From Scalesia atractyloides (lineage: Eukaryota; Streptophyta; Magnoliopsida; Asterales; Asteraceae): a DNA stretch of 64,000 nt. Of this stretch, positions 22,866 to 35,292 are shown one piece after another (within the stretch, counting starts at the first letter, position 1; each line of letters starts with the position of its first letter). The position numbers and the translations under genes are program-made. Where the stretch lies: assembly GCA_947069175.1 (NCBI GenBank), contig CAMTDV010000003.1, forward strand, positions 30,220,853 through 30,284,852. Direction: 5' to 3'. Under the pieces are notes generated by a model, which saw nothing but the letters and a program-made list of their open reading frames with translations, made no database searches and was not told where the DNA came from.

Positions 22866-23427
22866 ACAACGTCATATCAGGTACATTCCTCATTAATGAC
22901 GTATATGCTAGAGTTCTTTTTGATTTGGGTGCAGTAAGGCTTTTGTAGACCATAACTTTAGTAAACTATTAAAATTACCCATAAGAACCCTAGACATAAC
23001 TTATGAGGTAGAATTTGCTGACGGAACCTTAGAAACAGCATCTTCCATTCTTGATGGATGTTTTATATCCATTAAGAATCACACATTTCCTACCTCTCTT
23101 CTGCCAATGAAATTGGCGGGGTTCGATGTAGTCTTAGGCATGGATTGGTTATCTCATAACCAAGCCCCCATTGCCTGTAATAAGAAACTCATCGAAGTTA
23201 AAACCCCATCTGGTGAAATGATCACCATTCTTGGAAATTCACACTATGGATTGCCAGACAAAGTATCATTACTTAAGGCATCCAAGTGTCTGAGGAGAGG
23301 TTGTGTCATTTACATGGCACAAGTAATTATTAACGAGCCAATGCCAAAAATTGAGGACCTTTCAATCATCTCAGAATATCACAATGTTTTCCCTGAAGAA
23401 TTACTGGGTCTACCTCCAGATAGATAA
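22866..23427 (+). pseudogene. Family-D gypsy protease and linker, decayed
   Basis: The active-site region reads VLFDLGA (near 22915) where relatives have LFDTGA, followed at once by a frameshift and TAG. The rest is recognisable: IRTLDITYEVEFADGTLE, then AGFDVVLGMDWLSHNQAPIA (from 23107), and the linker DLSIISEYHNVFPEELLGLPPDR ending in TAA at 23425-23427. Loss of Thr in the D-T-G triad and the frameshift make it inactive. Confidence 0.82.
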
Positions 23428-24690
23428 GTGGAGTTTCGGATTGATATCCTACCAGGAGCAACACCTGTTCCTAGAGCTCCGTATCGGCTAGCACCAATAG
23501 AAATGAAGGAATTGAGAATACAATTAGACAAACTTCTAAAGAAAGGCTTTATTCAGCCAAGTTCTTCTCCTTGGGAGCTCCTATTATTTTTGTTAAGAAA
23601 AAGGACGGCTCAATGCGTCTATGCATTGACTACCATGAGCTGAACAAGATAACGATCAAGAATCATTATCCATTACCCAGGATCGACGATTTGTTCGACT
23701 TGTTGCAAGGAGCTATTTATTTCTCCATGATAGATTTTAGATTAGGATATCATCAGCTGAGAGTTAGGAATGAGGATGTTCCTAAGACTACCTTCAGGAC
23801 CAGATATGGTCATTATGAACTTCTGGTGATGCCTTTTGGGCTCACAAATGCACATGCAGCATTCAAGGATCTCATGAATCGAGTCTGCAAACCGTATCTA
23901 GATATGTTTATTATTGTCTTCATAGACGACATACTTATCTACTCTCATAATCAAGATGATCATGAGAAACATCTATGATGCATCCTAGAATTGCTAAGGC
24001 AAGAAAAACTCTATGCAAAGTTCTCAAAGTGTGAGTTTTTGCTTAGAGAAGTCCCATTTCTTGGACATATAGTAAGTGAGCGTGGTATCCAAGTTGATCC
24101 TACCAAAATTGAAGCCATTATGAACTCGGAAGTACCCAAAACTCCAACAGAAGTTCGTAGCTTCTTAGGATTGGCCGGTTATTACAGGAGATTCATTGAA
24201 AATTTTTCTCGTATATCCACTCCTTTAACTACTTTGACCTGTAGGAATGTCAAATTTGATTGGGTCCCAAGCGGGAGGAATATTTCAAGATTCTAAAGCA
24301 CAAACTGAGCAACACTCCAGTGCTAACTCTACCTAAGGCTATAGAGGATTTTGTTGTTTACTGTGATGCCTCGCACACTGGTATGAACTGTCTGCTAATG
24401 TAAAGAGGCAAAGTGAATGCTTATGCATCACGACAGTTAAAGGTGCATGAAAGGAATTACACCACCCATGATTTGGAATTGGGTGCTGTAATATTTGCAC
24501 TTAAGTTGTGGAGACACTATTTATATAGCACGAAGTGTATTATATACACTAACCATAAAAGTCTCCATCATGTGTTCAATCAAAAGGATTTGAACATGCA
24601 ACAACGTCGTTGGATGGAAACGCTCAATGACTATGATTGCAAAATCCGATATCACCCCGGCAAGGCAAATTTGTTGCTGATGCCTTGAGT
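23428..24690 (+). pseudogene. Family-D gypsy RT-RNase H, decayed
   Basis: RT starts IDILPGATPVPRAPYRLAP; a one-base shift within SSPWGAP (about 23572) moves the frame. Then IFVKKKDGSMRLCIDYHELNK, GYHQLRV, VMPFGLTNA and FIDDILIYS (about 23930) follow, with TGA at 23976-23978. FLGLAGYYRRFIENF is at about 24165-24210. RNase H has YCDAS (about 24362), TAA within LLM-RGK at 24402-24404, ASRQLKVHERNYTTHDLEL and IIYTNHKSL, where Asn replaces the Asp of the usual YTDHKS. Another shift at about 24670 breaks the tether. Confidence 0.87.
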
Positions 24691-26176
24691 CTCAAAGAAA
24701 GGGTTAAGCCTATTAAGATTAACGCTAAGAGCATTAAGCTCAGAAATAGCTTGAACGAGAAGCTATTAGATACACAAAAGCAAGCCCTATTAGAGGCTAA
24801 TATTTCTAATGAAGGATTAGGAGGAACTGTTGATCATTTAGTGTCTAGAAAAGATGGAATCTTTAGATTTAACGGCAGAATCTGGGTTCCAGTCTTTGGA
24901 GGACTTAGGGATTTAATCCCCCACAAAGCACATAATTCAAGATACTCTGTTCACCCGGGTGGTGACAAGATGTATCAAGATTTGAAGAAGAATTATTGGT
25001 GGATGGGTTTGAAGAAATCCATAGCCACATATGTAGCTAAGTGTCTGACATGTTCGCAAGTTAAAGTCGAACAGCAAAAACCGTCAGGACTTCTACAACA
25101 GCTAGAAATTCCCACTTGGAAGTGGGAAATGGTAAAGATGGATTTGATTACCAAGTTACCTAAGACCAAACGTTGTAATGACACGATTTGGGTCATTGTG
25201 GATAGACTGGCTAAGTCAGCACATTTCTTGCCAATAAAGGAAACTTATAGTTTCGGTAAATTGGATAAGTTATATGTAGATGAGATTGTGTCCCTGTATG
25301 GTGTGCCAGTATCTATTGTATCTGATAGAGATACTAGATACACAACTCATTTTTGGAAAAGTTTCCAACAATCATTAGGCACGAGATTAAATTTTAGTAC
25401 GGCTTACCATCCTCAGACTGTGGGCAAAGTGAGCGTACTATCTAAACTTCGGAAGACATGCTGAGAGCATGCGTGATTGATTTAGGTGGAAGTGGGAATG
25501 ACCACTTACTCCTAATAGAATTCTCCTATAATAATAGTTATCATACGAGCATCAAGGCTGCTCCTTTTGAGGCCTTGTATGGGAGAAAATGTCGAACACC
25601 CATGTGTTGGGCTGAAGTTGGGGAAGCCCAACTATCAGGACCAGAGATTATCCTGGAGACCACGGATAAGATTCTACAAATCCGTGATAGACTCAAAGCT
25701 ACTCGTGATAGGCAGAAGAGCTATGCTGAAAAGAGGCGTAAACCTCTTAAGTTCCAAATAGGGGACAAAGTCATGCTAAAAGTATCACCTTTGAAAGGTG
25801 TAATGCGATTTGGAAAGAAGGTAAGTTAAGCCCAAGATATATTGGACCATTCGAGATAATCGAATGTGTCGGCGCTGTAGCTTATAAGCTGAAGCTGCCA
25901 GAGGAGCTTAGTGGAATTCACGATGTATTCCGCATCTATAATCTTAAAAAATGTCTAGCCAATGAATCGCTGGCAATGTCACATCATGATGTGCATATTG
26001 ATTAAAACCTGAGGTTCGTTGAGAAACCGATTTCAATCAAGGATCAACAGGTTAAGAAGCTCCAAAAGAAAAAGGTACCTATAGTAAAGGTTAGATGGGA
26101 TGCCCATCGAGGCCCCGAGTGTACATGGGAGGTTGAGTCCACTATACGACCAAAGTACCCCCACCTTTTTAAATAA
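24637..26176 (+). pseudogene. Family-D gypsy integrase with chromovirus tail, decayed
   Basis: The first half is open to about 25405: a zinc-binding module (HNSRYSVHPGG, CLTCSQV) and the core with VIVDRLAKSAHF and SDRDTRY. A one-base deletion in the DGQSERT region (about 25418) and a TAA at about 25443 destroy the third catalytic motif. The frame resumes at 25458 (LRACVIDLGG, APFEALYGRKCRTPMCWAE, KASP-like KVSPLKGVMRFGKK). It shifts again at about 25823, and the tail reads GPFEIIECVGAVAYKLKLPEE and VRWDAHRGPECTWEVE. The final stop is TAA at 26174-26176. Length and order are those of a chromovirus integrase with a terminal chromodomain-related tail. Confidence 0.87.
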
Positions 26177-26197
26177 AATCTCGAGGTCGAGATTTCA

Positions 26198-26213
26198 TTT
26201 AAGGGGGTGAGGA
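26198..26213 (+). promoter_or_regulatory. Polypurine tract of element D
   Basis: AAGGGGGTGAGGA directly before the 3' LTR (TGTAACACC). Confidence 0.85.
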
Positions 26214-29051
26214 TGTAACACCTCGTAAAATCGTGTCCAATAATAGAGCGACACGTGTCAGTACTTTTATATTAAGTCTAATAAGGACTAAAGGTGTCAA
26301 CATGCTCAAACTAAGCCTCTGAGTGACCCTTTACGAAGTCTTAACTCTCATATGAGCCACTTATTGGATGAGAGGGATTATTTGTGTAAATATATAAAAA
26401 AGTTGGACGATGGAAGGGTTAAAAGTGTCAACATGTTAATTTATACCTCTGAGTGACCTTTTAACGAACCGAGAGTTTTACAATGTCCGGGCATACTCGC
26501 GGGTACGCCAAATATTAGCTACGATGGGCTAATTATGCTTATAAAGGTGTTTTAGAAGTTTAATAATTTGAGGGGCTGAATGTGGCAAATTTTGAAAGAT
26601 TTTATTGGCCGCTCACGGGCCGCGAGATAAGGCCTGGTCTCTCACGAGCTGCAGAAAAATTTGCTTGGCAACCACACAAGCTGCCAAAACCCATTCAACT
26701 CGAAACCATGGGCTTCCAAACTGCTATGCCACGTTTTAGGACACTTGTAGACACCCTCTAACACCTGTTAACACCTGGGATCATCGCCTTCAAGCTCTAC
26801 TACTTTAAATTGGAGCATTGGTCTACACTTGAACTTGTACCTTTCTCATAAATCATTCTATCTCCCTCCTCTGGAAGTTCCTAACTGAAAGGAGCATCTA
26901 ACTTAGTTCTATTTCATCCAAGGATCACATGTAAGTGTAACTTTCTCTTGCATTTTCGTTTACGGAAAACGCTTTGACTTGGTTAAAACCATTATGGTCT
27001 AGCCATTATTCATAACGAACATGGCTAAGTGATCGTAATAAGGTAGGTGTTAATCCCTATAAAGGGCACCTCATAAAGATCACGTTTACTAGACCAATTG
27101 ACGGGTCAAAGTTTTATTATTAAAAAGTCAAACGGGTCAGATTTTATAAATATCTAATCTAAGTTTATATATGTTATAAACATGTTTTTGGCACTTACAA
27201 AAGTTTGTAATAATTATTAGAACATGTGGGAACATGTTCGATCCATCAATTCCAGTCCTAGGGTCGGTTCGCAACCGAAAGTCGCGAAGTTTGACTTCTG
27301 CTTTGACTTTTGATTCTGACCCGACTTAGATTAGTTTACTTCTGACTTATGGTGGCATTATGATCATAATACAATGTAGCATAAACCTATGAGGTTATAT
27401 TACATGATCATAATCATAAAATAAGTTTATGCACAAGTTCCGCTAAATGTCAATCTTTGACTAAAATGCACCTTTTACATAAAACAAGGTTTTAATCAAC
27501 AATGAACTTGCAAATGAATTACCTACTGATATGTTAATGTAATTAACATATTATGATTTTAGTATTCTGATCATAAACTAAGTTTTAATATAATATCATA
27601 AATTATATTTTTAAAAGACCAAAATGCCCTTTGAGTGCATAGTTTGGTCCTAAACCACAAATCACACTTATGTGTGCTATCTTACTGATCCTATATCACA
27701 AATTAAGTATTTTTCCATAATTTTTATGATCATGACATCAGAATACATTCAAGTTCCTTTTATAGGATGCATAAGGGTCAAAAACCGCGCATATAAGTTG
27801 ATATCCTACTGATATTACAACTTATCTAAAGTATAATGGTATATAGAACTTGTTCATGACTCATAATATCGCTTATTTTACGTACGGTTAAATATATGTA
27901 ACTATTTTACGAAAATTAACCAAAACGGGTTTAACCTTGTCATTTTAATCTCAAATCCAAGAATGTTAATTGTTTACCCATAATATGCATGTCTTAAGTA
28001 CTTGTTGGGTTTAAACTACATTATATCCAGTCATTGCTTAATCTAGCGTATTGTACCTTTTTGATCCTTTAAGCTAGTTGGTCTAAGTCTATGTCTTAAA
28101 TAGGACCGTTAGCATTCTAATTGGTTAGCTTATGTCATTATTCCATACTAAAGCCTTCCAGTAAATACTATCTGCACTTACCTAATTGATTAAATGGCCG
28201 AGATAATATAAACTTGCATTTAAATCAAGTGCTAGCTCAGGTAAATACTCTTGACTTATTTCCCTATACGGGCTAGGATTACGGTAAATTATTACCGCTT
28301 AGTCGGAAATGGGATCAATCGAATGCCGGATTGTGGCTAGTAAATCCGCATATTCCGTTTTGATCAGTTTTGTTTGATAACTTAAACATTGTGGTTAACG
28401 ACCCTGTCCTGGATATCCTTGGCTCATTTAAGTCAATAATGACCACGACCAAAGCACGAGGTGTAGGCATACACCCGACAGATGCAATCGCTAAAATATT
28501 TTTGCCCACAAGTTAGGGATAACTCCTTCGTGGGTTCATAAGTGGCGTGTCAGTTAATCATGTCTTGGTCTCTGTATTAGGCCCCATATGTATTGACAAA
28601 CATGGAATTTGTTAACAAGGTTATAAACATAACTTTCCCAAGTTTTAAAAGATTTTTCGTGTCCTATGCACTTAAATCAATTTTTGAAATGTTTTCAAAA
28701 CGAGTCAGTTAATTGTATTTACCAGTGAAAGCTGACATATTTTCAAAAGACTAAGTTAGAGGTACAATATGAAATAGGCTGGAAGCTGCTTGGTAGTGAT
28801 ATAAGAGGATCTTGCAAATTCTTAGATCTGCCCTAAAGTCTGTTACACATTTTTGTATATTTTACGATCCGCCTGTGGATCTTTCATTACAAGCCGTCTT
28901 TATATTATTTTCGTACTTTGAACAATTGGTTTATAATAGTAATTTAAACTCCAAGACTTCCGCTGTTAATTGACTATGATGATATCAACTTACGTCACAA
29001 TTTTCCCCACTCGGCCCCACCAAGGTTTGGTTGAAAATTCGGGGTGTGACA
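26214..29051 (+). repeat. 3' LTR of element D
   Basis: TGTAACACCTCG to GGGGTGTGACA, 2838 bp. Followed by GACTA (29052-29056). Confidence 0.92.
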
Positions 29052-29056
29052 GACTA
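29052..29056. repeat. Target-site duplication of element D, right (GACTA)
   Basis: Matches 15533-15537. Joining the flanks gives the uninterrupted family-A LTR order seen at 334-350. Confidence 0.9.
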
Positions 29057-29168
29057 TAAGTTGAAAATACGATACAAGTACAAGTTTCCGAAAATAGAAA
29101 GTTACCAAAAATGGGAAGTGCAACAAGACTTCATAAATATGGAAAGCATGGAAACGCAGAGCACTACA
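29057..29168 (-). repeat. Family-A LTR, right part after D insertion
   Basis: AGTTGAAAATACGATAC... matches 347-448 and 14128-14240. It ends GAGCACTACA, the element-orientation LTR start. The next bases do not match the A1 or A2 PPT. Confidence 0.8.
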
Positions 29169-31243
29169 TCTCCCTCCTACTCAAATCACCTTCCACCATT
29201 TTTATGCCAATCAGATTTCACCCTTTTTTCCACCTCCTTTCTCCTCCAATCACCTTCCACCTTCATTAACTCCCAAACCCTAATCCACACTTATAAATAC
29301 AAGCCTCCATACACTCCTAAACACACTCTAAACACTCAAATCTTCTTGATTACTCTCTAATTTCCAAGATTCAACAGAAAGTTGCAACCATTCAAAATGA
29401 GTTGTAGCTCACTTTTCTTCTTATTTTCTTATATTTTTTCTTCCTTTCTACTTGGATAACCTCTAGGAAGGCTTTCACAAGCTTGCCTTGGTAAACTAAT
29501 TTGAAACCTCACCACATTTGAGGTCTAAAGTAGGATTAAAATTCTGCTTTCATTTTTACTTTTGTATCTTGCTTTTCTTTATTTATAACTTGTTTGAATC
29601 TTGTGCCTACTTTTTCTTAAACCTATCTAAGGTTATGAGACTTGTTAGGAGTAGATTCTTATGAGTTTAAGAGGTGCAAACACCTCTAAACTTTTGGTTT
29701 TTGCAAGGGTTTATGCAACCCACAAGTGATAAAACCATCCGAGCTTGCCATAAAGTTGATAGGAAGACTTGTGTTTTGGTATAGGTGTGAATACTTGGAA
29801 GCCTTGGCTTTCCTACCTTCACTCCACGACCTCACATGATGTTTTACGATTGCTATCCCAAATGGTTTGCTAGCTTGAAAGTGACATAACACCGTCAAGC
29901 CTCCGACACTTAGTTAACTCTTACTATGTCGGTGCTGACACACCAAGGTTAAAAGTTACTTGGCTACTTGGTATATTAATTATTGTTCCTTTCCTTTTCA
30001 TTCATGACCATTTGAATCATCCTTAAGATGATTTGTGTATTGATGAATCTTATAATGAAGTTAAAGGATGGTTATCCTCCTACCTCCATGCATGACTAAG
30101 GTGACAATCTATGATATCCTTGATGGACTTAGCTTAGAATTATTACATAAACTATACGATAAATATATATATATATATACATAACCGAATCCTTGATGAT
30201 GATCAACATGGTTACTTGTCATGGTAATATGTTATATTATCTAAGTCTTGAACCTCTCGTTAACGAATTTAATAGGTATCTTGACCCATGAAATCACATC
30301 AACCCATACGGCATTTATAGTGTCAAGAACGAGTGTTTAAGACTAGATAATTATTTTCTTATATACATACTTTCGCATACTTTAGTTCCGAATCTGAATC
30401 CTCCATTTAACATTCGAGTACTCACACACCTACGTTTCCTCGTGTAGGATAACTTGGTGTTCCATCCTCCAACTTTCCAACTTTCACGGGATTTCCAAAG
30501 GAAGCTTTGCAAAAACTGTGAGTATACTCGATTCCCGTTTTCCTCTTTACACATTTGGGTTGCAAGATATATGCTTATTAAACCCATAAAAATCACTATG
30601 CTTTATATGTAATCATTATACAAACATTCAATCATGCATGCTTAAATCGAATACTTGTAACTTATTCATGCTAGAATCGTATGCTTTATACTACGTCATT
30701 AACTTTGTACAATCCTCCTTAACATGTGTAGCGCTATAGGAGTAACGCACCGCCCGTATTCGTGAGGTCATGTTAAGTAAACAAAACGGTCTTTTCATTG
30801 CTATGGTTAGATTATGCTAGCGGTAAACTTTGGGTTGACATGTGTAGTAGCCTTGCTAGCATTGTATGAGAGTCTAACTAAACGTTTATGTCATGTTGAA
30901 TGATAGACTTTTATTATACTTAGTATTCAAACGTGTAAGCTCGCCAATGCCTTGTCTGTTGAACTATACTTTAATATATGTTGTAGGAATATGATGACAC
31001 GGTGGAAGTATGGAATCTAGTAGGACGAACTAGAAAATCATTTTAATTAGATTTATGTTGTACTTGTACTTTTGAGTTCCTTGTTGTATTTTGACTTCGA
31101 TGTCGTACCTTGCTTCCAAGAATGTATTGAATTTTAGATGTGAAATAGAATATTGTTGGTTAATTATTGTCACAATAGTGTTATGATATCTCGAGCAATC
31201 TAATTTTTCTGCCCCAATGATTCCGCCATCAGTTGGGGTGTAA
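29169..31243 (+). repeat. Plus-strand LTR of a further gypsy family (probably solo or truncated)
   Basis: No coding signal. A TATA box TATAAATA at 29292-29299 is followed by a pyrimidine-rich leader. The right end reads GATTCCGCCATCAGTTGGGGTGTAATA, resembling the common GGGGTGTGACA LTR terminus. Neither a PBS nor a second copy follows. The left limit is uncertain because it abuts the family-A LTR. A (TA)n run lies at 30163-30180. Confidence 0.5.
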
Positions 31244-31520
31244 TAAATTAACTCACTTCTAGGCATCCAGATGCCAAACCAGAAGAGCTGCTTGGGCAAT
31301 TGTTGGGAAAACAGTTTCCCTTACCTCTTCGAATAAAATCGGTCTCTGTCAATCCATATGCCTCAAAAATTATAAAATGTTCTTCGAATAGAGCAAGCCA
31401 AGAATTGGCAATAGTCAGGGCTAATGGAGAAGTGAAAAACACTTCAATGAATAGTGTCATTAGCCTGACAGTTTTGAAGATCTATAAGATCTACTAGATC
31501 TTTCTCAAAAAGGATGCAGA

Positions 31521-31556
<36 letters not shown>

Positions 31557-31658
31557 AGATTTGAAAAGCAATTTAAAGCCCAAATCAAAAATTAGTTGAA
31601 GAGAAATTAAAATTGATCCAATAAACATTTGTTTTGGCATCATTTGTTTTAGGGGAGA
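31244..31658 (+). other. 3' internal end of a copia element (copia-2), unrecognised coding remnant
   Basis: Both strands are open for 65-70 codons at 31248-31497, but no protein family is clear; plus-strand reading starts HPDAKPEELLGQLLGKQFPLP. The segment contains a CT run (31521-31553) and ends in AGGGGAGA (31651-31658), a copia-type polypurine tract next to the LTR start. Confidence 0.45.
31521..31553. repeat. (CT)n microsatellite
   Basis: About 16 uninterrupted CT units. Confidence 0.95.
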
Positions 31659-32389
31659 TGTTGGACCTACAAAAGAACATATGATATTCAAGCGCCAAAA
31701 CATGATCAAGTGATGAAGAAATAAAACGAAATTTGAACAAGATTCCTCCCAAAAATAGTGAATCTTGAACACCTAAATTAGAGCATCTGTTGAAGACCAG
31801 CTAACATCTTTTTGAAGCCTTGGAACCGTTGTTCATGAAGAAACAATGTATGTTCAAGTCCTAAGTGCATTGGAGCAAAGGTCTAATGAAGAAAAACAAA
31901 CATATGTCTTGCCAAATAGATGTTTGGAGCAAAGCAACAAATGATAGCTTTACAGTTGTTTCCCAATGTAACAATATTTGCTTTTAAACAATGTTTAGCA
32001 TAGTTAGATCAGTTATAAAATTTACACATATGTTTGCAACATGTTTGGAATCTCTTCATTAGGAATGTTAGATATCACTATTAGGGTGATGTCAGTCAAT
32101 CATAAACAGAGCTTCCGTACTTAGTATAAATAGATCCCACCTATTAGAGAGCTATTTACCCCTACACATCACCTTTTTTGTTTTACGAAGAAAATTGTTT
32201 AGTGATTAGTCTTAGAAGGGTCTGTAGAGTCAATCTTCTGTAAACTTTACCCTAATCATTGGATTATATATGGAAAACAGATGCTGATGATAATTTCTTG
32301 CTTGTGATTGTTTATCTTTAGTTATATAATACAAAATTTTTTACACTTATTTGTTGTATAATCCAAGCCACGTATACTTAGACTTAACA
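31659..32389 (+). repeat. Copia-2 3' LTR
   Basis: Starts TGTTGGACC right after AGGGGAGA, with a TATAAATA at 32125-32132. The end is uncertain; TTAACA at 32384-32389 is a candidate. Confidence 0.55.
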
Positions 32390-33039
32390 TCCTTACTAAC
32401 CTATCCACAATCAAGAACTGAACAATTAGAAGCGTAAATCAAACGCCCAATCATAAGCATCTTTCAATGAATAATCAAACGCCCAATGGAACAATTGAAA
32501 CTAAAACTAAATTGTTTCAAACTGAAAATGAGATAACATCAGATTAAAGAATTCAATGACAATCAGAACCGAAAATGAGATTATATCAGATTAGAGAATT
32601 CAATTACGAAAAATAATAAACAAACCCGGATGAAATAATAACCAACTCTTTGAAACATCTAAAGTACTTGAAAGTTAGAGGGGTTCAATTTATAGAAATC
32701 GATGCAGGTGCATAAGTTGGCGTGTTGTGTAGAAATAGTCGTATGGCTACAAAAGAAATCGTTACGAATTCGTACTTCAACATACCATTTTTGTATAGTC
32801 GTATAACAAACACATGAAACAATATAAGGAGCAATAAAAGCCCATTCATGTCATCACATATTCTCACGAGGCTTTTTACTGGCTTCAAAAAAAAGCATTT
32901 AATAACTTCAATCGTAGGGATTCATCATAATAAATTAACCACCATGGGGTTTTTCAAGCAATCGATTAGGCCAAGTCTACTCTGCAAAATATAAAGAGAA
33001 TCACAACTATCAGAATACATACATCAACGTTAACAATCT
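32390..33039. other. Unassigned AT-rich intergenic DNA
   Basis: No coding, LTR or RNA signal found. Short imperfect direct repeats occur (AATCAAACGCCCAAT twice at 32436-32480; GAAAATGAGAT..ATCAGATTA twice at 32524-32595). No second copy of it was seen in this window. Confidence 0.5.
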
Positions 33040-33358
33040 TAGGGGTTGTTTGTTTGCCTCTTAATGAGGCTCTTAATGATTCAGACATCTGACTGGTTTA
33101 ACAATTAATGTTTTAGATTGTTTGTTTCGCGAGCACATGTGTGAATGGTTCAGACATTTGCCTCTTAATGAATAAATATTATACCGAGTCTGAATGGTTA
33201 ACATCTCTAATCTTAATTGGTCAGACATTTGCCTCTGAACAGTTAAGCATTATACTGGCTGCTAATGATTTAGATCTCTTACTAGTTCAGTACTTAATGA
33301 TTTAGGCCTTTTACTGTTTCAGTACTTAACCTTTTAGAAGTTGCCAAACAGTCCCCTA
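33040..33358. mobile_element. hAT-like MITE
   Basis: 319 bp with terminal inverted repeats TAGGGGTTGTTTG and CAAACAGTCCCCTA. Internal repeats are of the CTCTTAATGATTCAGACATCT type in both orientations. It has no coding capacity. The GGGG(N)TGTTTG ends are typical of plant hAT-derived MITEs. No clear 8-bp target duplication was visible. Confidence 0.6.
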
Positions 33359-33844
33359 GTGAATCATACTATAATGCAAGAAATATGAAACTTATACGGG
33401 TTACATGATAAGCCAAAGCATATGGTGATGATATGTTTGAGATTCCATGAAGAGTGTCAATAAGTATAGCATAAACAAACATATTTAGAACAAAAAACCC
33501 CAAATTAAAGCAGTTCACAATAAATAAATGATATGAACACTCTTTTAGGCTTTTAAATGTGTAACCGAACTCAACTACAAGAAACATATAAGATTAGCAT
33601 ACATATTGAAAACTAGAAAACTGAATCAAATTAGATTAAATCAAATCCCACCCATGTATACAAATCTCAATATTCATAACTAATTTGTGGAAAGACAAAT
33701 CGTATTTTATAAATCAGACATGAAAAACAGCCACACCCAAATGCATCAGATTTTAACACATTCCAATAGAATCCAACCAATAAGCACCATCTTTCATATA
33801 GTTTTATTTCTACGTATCCTTTATTTGAATATTGTATTTCATAT
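33359..33844. other. Unassigned AT-rich DNA
   Basis: No feature recognised between the MITE and the family-E LTR; ORFs are short and AT-driven. Confidence 0.5.
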
Positions 33845-34843
33845 TATCATACCCCAACCTACAGCGGAATAAAAGTCGAGGCATGATTGGATTATCATCA
33901 AACCTCATTATATTTACTAATAAGTTTCATATTTATTAAATTAAATTTAACTTCCAATATTCAACACAAAATTCATACAAACACAAACAATAAACCAAAA
34001 GAATGTTCCCAATGAAATAGCTTGTTTATTCTCCTAAGGCCATTCCTATGTGTTTCTTTCCTCAGCGTGTTCACCTGTATCATGTGTAAAAACAGAACAT
34101 TTGGGTCAACAAAAGTTGGCGAGTGAACCTTGATAAAACATTTAAATAATTTGATTATATTGTTGTTAAATAAAAACAATTGTGCATGAATCATATGCGA
34201 GCAGATGTATATATAACCAATCACAAACCACATTATATCCACAATGAAACACATGACATGACGAATGATGTATTTGAGATCAAGGCTCAATCAAACGGAG
34301 CCGATCTAATGAGGCACCTGATGCTCAACCCGTACCCCACGAGCAACTGATGGGCCTAATGAAATGATTGCACTAAAATGATAAAAGTAACCACATATAA
34401 ACCACATAACAACTATACACATTTGAGCATGAAATGATATTAGCACAAGTATTTAAATAAAATAAAAGAAATTGTACGACACATGATACACCACAAAATA
34501 TTATTAAAACGGGGAATTCTTAGAGATTCACTCACAGTGGATGCGTATTCTTGATTGAAGATGAGAGCGCACGAGTTGAGAAGTAAACCGATGAAGGAGT
34601 GCTAACCTAAAACAAAAATGATACCATATAAACAGATTTATATTTGGACTTAATACTTTTTATTAGGTTAATAGGTTATTTTGGTTGAAGTTATATTAAA
34701 CTTTTTAAAGTACAAAGGTATATAAATTATTGAAAAAATAAAAGTATTTAAATGAAGAGATAAAATAAGGGAATAAATAAATTGAAATAAAATAATGAAT
34801 AAAATAAATAAAATAATAAAAAGGGCTGTCAGATCGACTAGCA

Positions 34844-35292
34844 GATTTGAACCGGTTATTTAGTGGAATTGGATTCCGTGTGAACAGATCCGAACTCGAG
34901 ACCTCGCGGTTGCGTGCACGCATTTCTTCCAACTGAGCTACGTGTCTAACCAGAAGGAATCCTGATTTTAATTATATTAATACACACTTTAAGCTATTCT
35001 AGAAATTTATTTAAATTAAAAAGTTTTAAACAGGATCGAAACGGCGCGCATATGAGTCTCGAACCCGAGACCTTTGATGTGACTTGCACCCAGCCCAACC
35101 AACTGGGCTGGGTGTCTAACCCGTTAAACTCTTGGTTTTTATTAAATTTATATACAGTTCAAAACATTTCTGTTTTAAGTAAATAAAAAGGCTTTTGAAA
35201 TCAATTTAACCGCGTAACAAGGGGTCTCGAACCCGCGTCCTGAAGTGGGTTTGAACCAGGCCCAACCAATAAGGGCTGGATGCTTAACCTGA
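34844..35292 (-). repeat. Array of tRNA-like modules in left family-E LTR
   Basis: Three minus-strand modules have B-box-like sequences at 34887-34897, 35056-35066 and 35224-35234, a period of 168-169 bp. Each has an A-box-like sequence about 40 bases upstream in the minus direction (TAGCTCAGTTGG at 34929-34940; AGCCCAGTTGG near 35098-35108). Modules begin with a GTTAGACAC-type sequence and are separated by AT-rich spacers. A fourth B-box-like GGTTCAAATC is at 34844-34853. Stems are too poor for functional tRNAs. Confidence 0.7.

Larger units (their letters stand above)
15538..29051 (+). mobile_element. Family-D Ty3/gypsy chromovirus-like element, full length, nested in family-A LTR
   Basis: Two LTRs (15538-19104 and 26214-29051), PBS, pre-gag ORF, gag, protease, RT, RNase H, integrase with chromovirus tail, and PPT occur in the correct order, flanked by perfect 5-bp duplications. 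It is the only element in the window with both ends and target duplications. The polyprotein has many frameshifts and stops, so it is a dead but structurally complete insertion. Confidence 0.92.

Noticed and set aside
29169..29460. Possible host gene promoter and 5' UTR (TATA box, pyrimidine-rich leader, ATG near 29397)
   Set aside because: No ORF of note follows, and the 3' limit near 31243 has a gypsy LTR-type end, so an LTR explains it better.
31248..31460. Minus-strand frame containing FEAYGLTETDF, reminiscent of an AMP-binding motif
   Set aside because: Only a short motif match, no other conserved blocks, and the plus strand is open over the same bases next to a copia PPT. Not enough to call a gene.
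33973..34290. Minus-strand ORF in the family-E LTR, also present at 41903-42121
   Set aside because: Conserved only because both are copies of the same LTR; the two differ by indels that change the frame and length, and composition is AT-driven.
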